Virus record (IMG/VR): IMGVR_UViG_3300043446_001205
Coordinates: 1-29,604 of that record
Reading direction: 5' to 3' (one strand)
Length of the DNA stretch: 29,604 nucleotides
Source: a virus
Below the pieces are notes generated by a model, which ran no database searches, was not told the origin of the DNA, and saw nothing but the letters and a program-made list of their open reading frames with translations. Both the position numbers and the translations under genes were made by a program. How positions within the stretch are numbered: position 1 is the stretch's first letter; each line of letters begins with the position of its first letter. This document shows, piece by piece, positions 23,024 through 29,604 of the stretch.

Positions 23024-25450
23024 ATGGCAACAGTCGCAAAAGACTTTAAGGTAAAAAATGGTCTGATTGTTGAAGGCACAACAGGTACCATCAACAATTA
23101 TGACATTCTTACAAAAAAGCAGGACGACCAAGACTACATTGTTGGTCTTATTGGCGGAACTGCAACACCAAACAATACACCAGACACAGTTGTAAAGCGT
23201 GATGGTTCAGGCAATTTTGCTGCAGGAACAATTACAGCAGACATCACTGGTCAAGTTTCAGATATTTCAAATCACAATACAGATGATCTTTCAGAAGGAG
23301 CTACAAATAAGTACTTCTCAAATACACTTGCTCGTGGTGCCTTTACTGGCGGTACTGGATTAGATTATGATTCATCTACAGGTACATTTGATATAGATAG
23401 TACTGTAACAACCAATACTGGGTCACAAACACTTACAAATAAAACAATTGATGGTGGAGATAATACACTTCAAAATATTCCTAATGCTGCTCTTGATAAT
23501 GATTCAATTACAGTTAATGGTTATTCAACAGCGCTTGGTTCAAGTGTAACACTTGATACAGATGATGTTTCTGAAGGCACAACAAATAAGTATTTTTCTG
23601 ATACTTTAGCCCGTGGCGCTGTTTCAGCTGGTGATGGGTTAAATTATAACTCAACAACTGGTGAATTTTCAGCGCATCTTGGAAATGGTTTAACTACAGT
23701 CTCTGGAGCAATTGCTATAGATGATACTATTGTTGCAACAGAAACAGATCTTTCTAATGCAATAGATAATCATAATATATCTTCAAATGTACACGGGGTT
23801 ACTGGAGATATTGTAGGAACAACAGATTCACAAACACTTTCAAACAAAACACTAGGAAATAATCTTGATGCAGGAACATATAGAATTACCAACCTTGGTG
23901 AGCCACAAAGTTCCTCAGATGCAGCAACTAAATCATATGTTGATGGAGTTTCTGAAGGTCTACACATTCACGCATCAGCAGTAACTGCTACAACAGGAAA
24001 TATCAGCATCGCTAATGACCTTATGGTTGGAGATATGATTGATGGTGTAACACTAGCATCTGGAAATCGTGTTCTTGTAAAAAATCAGACAAATGCTGCA
24101 GAAAACGGTATTTATGAAGTTCAGCCATCTGGCTCAGCAATTCGTGCAACAGATTTTGATGCGCCAGCTGAAGTAGACGGCGGTGATTTTATCTTCGTAA
24201 CTGGAGGTAATACTAATGATAATACTGGTTGGGTACAAACATCAACTGGAGTAGTTACAATTGGAACAGACCCAATTCTTTTCACACAGTTTTCTGGAGC
24301 TGGAACATACCTTGCTGGCAACGGTTTAACTCTTGATGGTAATACATTTGAGATTGATGAAACTGTTACAGCTACAAGAACTTATGTTGATACAGAACTA
24401 GACGCACACATTGATTTAACAGCCAATGTTCACGGCGTAACTGGAAGTGTAGTAGGAACATCAGACACACAGACTCTTACAAACAAGACCCTTGGTTCTG
24501 GAACATTGCTTAGTGCAAACATTGATGCAGCAAATACATATACAATTGAAAATCTTGAAGATCCAACAAATAATCAAGATGCTGCAACAAAATATTATGT
24601 TGATACAGAGGTATCTGGAGTTTCTGGAGATCTAACTACACATCAAAATGCTACAACTGGAGTTCATGGTGTAACAGGAAATATTGTTGGAACATCTGAT
24701 TCTCAGACTCTAACCAATAAGACAATTGATGGCTCAAGCAATACAATTTCAAATATTGCTAATGCATCACTTGTTAATGATTCTGTAACAATTAACTCAA
24801 ACTCTCTATCTCTAGGTGGAAGCTTAACACTCGACACTGACGATATTTCTGAGGGTGCAACAAATAAATACTTTACAGAAAATCGTGCTAAGGATGCAGC
24901 AGGATATATTCTTGAAAATGCATCACTTACAAATATTCAAATATCATACGATGACAATGCACACACACTAAGCATCACAGCTGAAAATGGTGTTGCAGAT
25001 TCAACTACAAATAATCTTGTAGAAGGAACTGATAACAGCGTTAATGGAGGAAATAATTTATACTTCACTAATGCTCGTGCAGTTGCTGCTCTTGAGGCTG
25101 TAGTTCCAAACTTTACAGAAATTGATATTAATAGTGTTGCAACACAGGTTGCTGCTACAACTTCTGTACCAACAGCAAGTACAGTAACAGCTTACCAGTT
25201 TGCACATGCAGATTATCGTTCTGCTAAGTTCTTAGTTAAAGCTGAGACTGCAGCACATACTGAAGTATCAGAAGTTCTAGTGACTCTTGATGGATCAAAT
25301 AATATTGCTATTACAGAATATGCAATTGTTGGAACAAATGGAAATCTTGTAAATGTTTCAGCTGATCTTGATGCATCAAATGTAAGACTTCGTGTAACAA
25401 CTGTTAACAATTCAACAGATGTTACTGTAGTTGGAACACTAATAGCTTAA
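23024..25450 (+). CDS. Large modular tail-fibre protein, 808 residues
   Basis: Starts M-A-T-V-A-K-D-F-K-V-K-N-G-L-I-V, a phage fibre N-terminus shared with the next gene. The body repeats S-Q-T-L-T-N-K-T-I/L units, T-D-D-L/V-S-E-G-A-T-N-K-Y-F units and N-V-H-G-V-T-G units, typical of beta-helical fibre shafts. Residues about 700-808 form a C-terminal beta domain paralogous to the 22559-23005 product. AAGGAG lies 9-10 nt upstream. Expected to trimerise and contact the host surface. Confidence 0.9.
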   Translation: MATVAKDFKVKNGLIVEGTTGTINNYDILTKKQDDQDYIVGLIGGTATPNNTPDTVVKRDGSGNFAAGTITADITGQVSDISNHNTDDLSEGATNKYFSNTLARGAFTGGTGLDYDSSTGTFDIDSTVTTNTGSQTLTNKTIDGGDNTLQNIPNAALDNDSITVNGYSTALGSSVTLDTDDVSEGTTNKYFSDTLARGAVSAGDGLNYNSTTGEFSAHLGNGLTTVSGAIAIDDTIVATETDLSNAIDNHNISSNVHGVTGDIVGTTDSQTLSNKTLGNNLDAGTYRITNLGEPQSSSDAATKSYVDGVSEGLHIHASAVTATTGNISIANDLMVGDMIDGVTLASGNRVLVKNQTNAAENGIYEVQPSGSAIRATDFDAPAEVDGGDFIFVTGGNTNDNTGWVQTSTGVVTIGTDPILFTQFSGAGTYLAGNGLTLDGNTFEIDETVTATRTYVDTELDAHIDLTANVHGVTGSVVGTSDTQTLTNKTLGSGTLLSANIDAANTYTIENLEDPTNNQDAATKYYVDTEVSGVSGDLTTHQNATTGVHGVTGNIVGTSDSQTLTNKTIDGSSNTISNIANASLVNDSVTINSNSLSLGGSLTLDTDDISEGATNKYFTENRAKDAAGYILENASLTNIQISYDDNAHTLSITAENGVADSTTNNLVEGTDNSVNGGNNLYFTNARAVAALEAVVPNFTEIDINSVATQVAATTSVPTASTVTAYQFAHADYRSAKFLVKAETAAHTEVSEVLVTLDGSNNIAITEYAIVGTNGNLVNVSADLDASNVRLRVTTVNNSTDVTVVGTLIA

Positions 25451-25467
25451 TAATCTAAGGAGTAGAG

Positions 25468-25926
25468 ATGGCAACAGTTGACAAAGACTTTAAGGTAAAA
25501 AATGGCCTTGTCGTAACAAATGGCGGTATCTTTGGAGGAACTGTCACTGTTGCCACTCCCACAGAAAATTTACATGCTGCTACTAAAGAGTATGTAGATT
25601 CTATAGTAGGTGGAGTAGAAGTCCCAGTAGGAGATACACCACCAGCAAATCCTGCTAATGGCAATCTATGGTATGACACAGTAACAGAAAGACTTCATGT
25701 TTATTATGAAGGATCTTGGTATGCTATGGCTACACTTGAAGATGCAGAAACACTTCAAGACCATATACATGATACTTCAATTGGTGGAACTGGAACTATA
25801 GTTACAACATTTGTATCTGGAGGATTTTATAATGATCCAGGAACAATGGTAAGTGCTGGAATGTACAATACAACATCTTGGGAAAGTACCTGGGATGGTG
25901 GAATTGCAATTGATAATTTTAATTAA
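25468..25926 (+). CDS. Short fibre protein sharing an N-terminus with the 808-residue fibre
   Basis: 152 residues. M-A-T-V-D-K-D-F-K-V-K-N-G-L-V-V repeats the upstream fibre's start; then A-T-K-E-Y-V-D-S and P-A-N-P-A-N-G-N-L-W-Y-D, a fibre knitting motif; ends with D-H-I-H-D-T-S-I-G-G-T-G and a short tail. AAGGAG lies close to ATG. May be a short version or a partner for heterotrimeric assembly. Confidence 0.85.
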   Translation: MATVDKDFKVKNGLVVTNGGIFGGTVTVATPTENLHAATKEYVDSIVGGVEVPVGDTPPANPANGNLWYDTVTERLHVYYEGSWYAMATLEDAETLQDHIHDTSIGGTGTIVTTFVSGGFYNDPGTMVSAGMYNTTSWESTWDGGIAIDNFN

Positions 25927-25962
25927 ATAGTATAATATAAAAGATAGAGGAGGGACCCACTA

Positions 25963-27543
25963 GTGGCCACAAGAATGCAACAGCGCAGAGGTACTGCTCT
26001 TCAGTGGACCTCTACTAATAATGGCGACGGTCCAATTCTAAATGCTGGTGAAATTGGTTTTGAAAGTGATACAGGTAAGTTTAAAATAGGTGATGGCGTA
26101 AATCACTGGATTGATCTTGATTACTTTTTAGATGAGTCAGATATAGACTCTATTACAGGAGATTATGTATTATCTTCTACACTTGGTCAGGCAAACGGAG
26201 TAGCCACTTTAGATGGCTCAGGAAAGCTTACAGCCTCTCAGGTCCCAAACATTGATGAACTTGCTCAAGACGCTGTTGATGGCGCTCTAGTTGCGGGTAC
26301 AGGATTAAATAAAACTTACAACGATAACGCCAATACAATAACTTTAGATATAGATTCAACAGTTACTACAAATTCTGGGTCTCAAACATTAACAAACAAG
26401 ACCATAGATACAGCTAATAATAATATTACAGTTGTTACAGCAGATATTTCTGATATTACTGCTACCGCTTCAGAATTAAATATTTTAGATGGAGTTACAG
26501 CAACTACAGCAGAAATTAATCACATAGTTGGTGTAACATCAGCAATTCAGACACAGATAGATACAAAGGCATCATCAACAGATCTTTCAAACCATTCTTC
26601 AGATACAACATCTGTACATGGAATTGCAGATACATCAAAAATTGTTTTAACAGACTCAGCATCTACTACACTAGATGGTAACTTAGTTGTAGACGGAGAC
26701 TTTACTGTAAACGGAACAAACTTTGCAGCAAGCGCAACATCGATAACAATCGAAGACAATATGGTTCAGCTTGCACACCAAAACCCAGCAAATACAGTTG
26801 ACCTAGGAATCGTTGTTGCATATAATGATGGCTCAGCAAAACATGCTGGAATTGTTAGAGATGTATCTTCAGACTCTTGGAAGCTTTTTAAAGGTGTAAC
26901 CACAGAACCAGCAACTACAGTAGATTTTACACAAGGCTCACTAGATGATCTTCAGGTCGCTGGCCTCACAGCATCATCAATTACAGTAGGTGATGTTTCA
27001 AATACAGAATTTGGATATTTAAACGGTGTTACGTCTGCGATTCAAACTCAGCTAGACTCAAAGGCTCCTACTAGCTCACCAACATTTACAGGAACAGTTT
27101 CAGTAGCTGGACAGCAAGGATCTACATCAATAACTGGATTTGGTGTAACTGCTGAACAACTTGAAGCCACTGGTGGTATTACTTTCCTTGGAAACAACCT
27201 ATACGATTTACTAGCAGCTAAGGCACCACTCGCATCTCCAACATTTACTGGAAACGTAACTCTTCCATCAGGCACTGTTACATCTGGAATGATTCTAGAT
27301 GGCACAATCGTAAATGGAGATATTAGCGCTTCAGCAGCAATTGATAAAACAAAAATTTCTGGAACAGCAATCACCGCAGCTGATACTGGAACCGTAACAA
27401 ATACAATGCTTGCAGGATCAATTGCAAATAATAAATTAGCAAATTCATCAGTAACTATTAATGGCTCATCAGTATCTCTTGGTGGTAGCGTTACCATTCA
27501 AGCAGGGCCAGACGAAATAATGGTTCTTATGGGTGCTTTGTAG
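25963..27543 (+). CDS. Tail fibre with tropism-determinant-like N-terminus, copy A
   Basis: 526 residues, GTG start with GGAGGG about 8 nt upstream. Residues 1-57 (Q-Q-R-R-G-T-A-L-Q-W, G-E-I-G-F-E-S-D-T-G-K-F-K-I-G-D-G) match the Mtd N-terminal-like domain that anchors many phage fibres. The shaft has S-G-S-Q-T-L-T-N-K-T-I and A-S-P-T-F-T-G-N-V repeats. No clear C-terminal receptor domain; ends abruptly (I-M-V-L-M-G-A-L). Tandem paralogue of the next gene. Confidence 0.9.
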   Translation: MATRMQQRRGTALQWTSTNNGDGPILNAGEIGFESDTGKFKIGDGVNHWIDLDYFLDESDIDSITGDYVLSSTLGQANGVATLDGSGKLTASQVPNIDELAQDAVDGALVAGTGLNKTYNDNANTITLDIDSTVTTNSGSQTLTNKTIDTANNNITVVTADISDITATASELNILDGVTATTAEINHIVGVTSAIQTQIDTKASSTDLSNHSSDTTSVHGIADTSKIVLTDSASTTLDGNLVVDGDFTVNGTNFAASATSITIEDNMVQLAHQNPANTVDLGIVVAYNDGSAKHAGIVRDVSSDSWKLFKGVTTEPATTVDFTQGSLDDLQVAGLTASSITVGDVSNTEFGYLNGVTSAIQTQLDSKAPTSSPTFTGTVSVAGQQGSTSITGFGVTAEQLEATGGITFLGNNLYDLLAAKAPLASPTFTGNVTLPSGTVTSGMILDGTIVNGDISASAAIDKTKISGTAITAADTGTVTNTMLAGSIANNKLANSSVTINGSSVSLGGSVTIQAGPDEIMVLMGAL

Positions 27544-27563
27544 GAATAAAGTAGGAGACTATA

Positions 27564-29486
27564 GTGGCGACAAGAATGCAACAGCGTAGAGGTACTGCAC
27601 TTCAATGGACTTCAACTGACAATGGAAATGGTCCAGTTTTACAGGCTGGCGAAATCGGTTTTGAAACAGATACTGGAAAATTTAAAATTGGTGATGGTAA
27701 TAATCACTGGATAGATCTTGATTATTTCTTGGATGAATCAGAAATTGATTCAATTACTGGTGATTACGTTCTTTCTTCTACACTTGGACAAAATAACGGG
27801 GTAGCCACACTAGACGGCTCTGGTAAATTAACCTCTTCTCAAATACCTACAAGCCTAGCTACAACAACATATGTAGATACTGCTGTATCAAACTTAATAG
27901 ATGCAGCTCCAGGAGCTTTAGATACACTTAATGAATTAGCAGCTGCTATTAATGATGATTCAAGTTTTGCATCTACAATAACAACATCTATAAGTGGAAA
28001 AATATCTGCATCTAGTACAGATACTTTAACAAATAAAACAATATCAGGATCTTCAAATACACTATCTAATATTGGAAATTCTTCTCTTACAAACTCTAGT
28101 ATTACTATTAATGGATCTGCTGTTTCATTAGGTGGATCTGTAACAATTGATGCTCTACCTTCGCAAACCAGTCAGTCTGGAAAATACTTAACAACAGATG
28201 GCTCAGTAGCATCTTGGGCAGTAATTGACTTATCATCTAAGCAAGATGTTGTAGCAGGCGTTTCTAGCACAGAAATTGGATACCTTGCAAACGTAACATC
28301 AGATATTCAGTCTCAACTCAATGACAAACTTGCATCGGCAGACCTTGCTGAAGCAGCTAGAGACGCAATTGGGTCTGCTCTAACTTCTGGAACTGGAATT
28401 ACTATTACTCCAAATGATGGTGCAGATACAATTACAGTATCAGTAACTTCAAATACATATGATGCTTACGGTGCAGCAGCACAAGCATTGTCAGACGCAG
28501 AAGATTATGCTGATGGTTTAGCAGTTAACTATGATCCAGCAGGCTCTGCAAGTACAGTTGCTGGCAATCTATCAAGCCATGAATCCGACACCACAACTCA
28601 CGGGGTAACAGGAAATATTGTAGGAACTTCAGATACACAGACATTATCTAATAAAACACTTACTTCCCCAACAATTAATGGTGCAACAATTGGTGGAGAC
28701 TTAGTTCCAGCATCTGATGGTACATATGATTTAGGATCTTCAACAAACAAGTTTAAAGATTTATATCTATCTGGATCAACACTATATCTAGATACAGCAA
28801 CTGTAGAAATAAATTCTGGAAATATTGTTTTATCTCATAGTGGAAATAGCACAACTATTCCAATTTCTGGAGGCTCTCATACTGCAGCAACACAATCTTA
28901 TGTAGATTCAGCAATTTCAAATCTTGTTGATTCAGCACCAAGTACATTAAATACACTTAATGAGTTAGCAGCAGCACTAAACGATGATGCAAATTATGCT
29001 ACAACAATAACCAATGCTTTGGCTACAAAGGCAGAGTATCCAACTCAAACAGGCAACTCTGGCAAGTATCTTACAACAAATGGAACAGATGTATCTTGGG
29101 CAACAGTAGACGCCCTACCAGCACAAACAAGTAACTCTGGTAAGTACCTAAAAACAGACGGTACAACAGCAACATGGGAAACAATATCATTCCCATATGT
29201 ACCAATTCCAACAACTTCTGTATCTTCAAATATTACTCTAGAGTCTAATAAGAGATATTTTGTTAATACCTCAGCAGAAAGAACTCTAACTCTACCAGCT
29301 TCTCCTACAGACGGTGATGAAATTCAGGTATTTGATGTTACTGGATCTGCTGCTACAAATGTTATAACACTAGGCTCTAATAGCAATAAAATCAACGGAA
29401 CTGTTCAAAATTTAGAAATAGATGTTAACTATGATGTTGTAGCAATAGTCTATACAGGGTCTGGTTATGGATGGGTGGTAATTTAA
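27564..29486 (+). CDS. Tail fibre with tropism-determinant-like N-terminus, copy B
   Basis: 640 residues, GTG start with AGGAG 8 nt upstream. The first 95 residues are nearly identical in plan to copy A (Q-Q-R-R-G-T-A-L-Q-W, F-K-I-G-D-G-N-N-H-W-I-D-L-D-Y-F). The shaft holds S-D-T-Q-T-L-S-N-K-T-L repeats and a T-Y-D-L-G-S-S-T-N-K-F-K-D-L-Y-L-S-G unit. The last hundred residues (R-T-L-T-L-P-A-S-P-T-D-G-D-E-I, ending Y-G-W-V-V-I) form a beta-sandwich tip common at fibre ends. Copy A lacks this tip. Confidence 0.9.
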   Translation: MATRMQQRRGTALQWTSTDNGNGPVLQAGEIGFETDTGKFKIGDGNNHWIDLDYFLDESEIDSITGDYVLSSTLGQNNGVATLDGSGKLTSSQIPTSLATTTYVDTAVSNLIDAAPGALDTLNELAAAINDDSSFASTITTSISGKISASSTDTLTNKTISGSSNTLSNIGNSSLTNSSITINGSAVSLGGSVTIDALPSQTSQSGKYLTTDGSVASWAVIDLSSKQDVVAGVSSTEIGYLANVTSDIQSQLNDKLASADLAEAARDAIGSALTSGTGITITPNDGADTITVSVTSNTYDAYGAAAQALSDAEDYADGLAVNYDPAGSASTVAGNLSSHESDTTTHGVTGNIVGTSDTQTLSNKTLTSPTINGATIGGDLVPASDGTYDLGSSTNKFKDLYLSGSTLYLDTATVEINSGNIVLSHSGNSTTIPISGGSHTAATQSYVDSAISNLVDSAPSTLNTLNELAAALNDDANYATTITNALATKAEYPTQTGNSGKYLTTNGTDVSWATVDALPAQTSNSGKYLKTDGTTATWETISFPYVPIPTTSVSSNITLESNKRYFVNTSAERTLTLPASPTDGDEIQVFDVTGSAATNVITLGSNSNKINGTVQNLEIDVNYDVVAIVYTGSGYGWVVI

Positions 29487-29527
29487 AAATGTTAGTACAA
29501 TATATCATGACAAGGATGGTAAAATAA

Positions 29528-29604
29528 ATGGTTCTAAAGAGATCTTCAGCCAGCTCCGCTGGAGCAAATAACGATTTTGTTATTAATACAGGATCATCAG
29601 GACA
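29528..29604 (+). CDS. Partial CDS at the window end
   Basis: ATG at 29528 with AAGGA about 11 nt upstream; frame open to the window edge (25 codons). Begins M-V-L-K-R-S-S-A-S-S-A-G-A-N-N-D-F-V. By position it is the next late gene, probably another fibre-related protein. Short DNA palindrome CCAGCTCCGCTGG at 29551-29563 lies within it. Confidence 0.6.
   Translation, partial: MVLKRSSASSAGANNDFVINTGSSG

Noticed and set aside
23300-29200. Many repeated DNA words in the fibre genes, CRISPR-like at first sight
   Set aside because: The repeats encode recurring fibre-shaft motifs (T-L-T-N-K-T, H-G-V-T-G) in one frame with no regular spacers; not a CRISPR array.

Overview
The window looks like part of a tailed-phage genome (or a prophage-like element) with low GC, very tight gene packing and dozens of very small genes. 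No terminase, capsid, portal, polymerase or integrase gene lies in it. A Gram-positive, probably actinobacterial, host is inferred from four things. About twenty genes use a ribosome-binding site with the core AGAAAGG, which pairs with a 16S tail CCUCCUUUCU as in actinobacteria and firmicutes and not with the enterobacterial tail. Many genes look leaderless, with a TATAAT-like -10 six or seven bases before the start codon. A GP88-family gene, a family best known to me from actinobacteriophages, is present. Intergenic palindromes match the CRP/GlxR consensus TGTGA-N6-TCACA.

Layout. Positions 1-1340 hold the end of a zinc-ribbon gene, two leaderless minus-strand genes, five perfect DnaA-type boxes (TTATCCACA) and an AT-rich, repeat-bearing intergenic stretch that could be a replication origin. 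From 1338 to 12530 about 33 mostly tiny genes are read leftwards in roughly 17 transcription units. Recognisable products are a DUF932 protein, a GP88-family cysteine protein, an Api92-like protein with a C-terminal zinc cluster and several zinc-ribbon microproteins. The units are built to a common plan: a hairpin TGAGCA/TGCTCA near the 3' end of several preceding units, a TGTGA-N6-TCACA box, a GC-containing motif, a -35 TTGACA-like element, exactly 17 bp, an extended -10 TGN-TANNNT, AGAAAGGA and the start codon. Positions 12531-12778 form a divergent control region. To its right a plus-strand run of six microprotein genes ends at a strong hairpin (13732-13779).

From 13893 rightwards there is an A-type Fe-S carrier (IscA/ErpA-like) gene overlapping a zinc-ribbon gene, then the late virion and lysis region. 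This contains small structural proteins, two collagen-like proteins, a holin-like protein, a poly-glycine adhesin-like protein with likely assembly partners, an exported lysozyme-like protein on the minus strand, two copies of a baseplate-like Ig-fold module, and four large modular tail-fibre proteins, two of which are tandem paralogues with a tropism-determinant-like N-terminus. The window ends inside one more gene.

Together this suggests that early or middle leftward genes are switched by a CRP-family regulator (probably the host's) acting at class-I distance, while late genes use AGGAGG-type or leaderless starts and unrelated promoters. All functional calls are from sequence reading only. 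No database search was possible.
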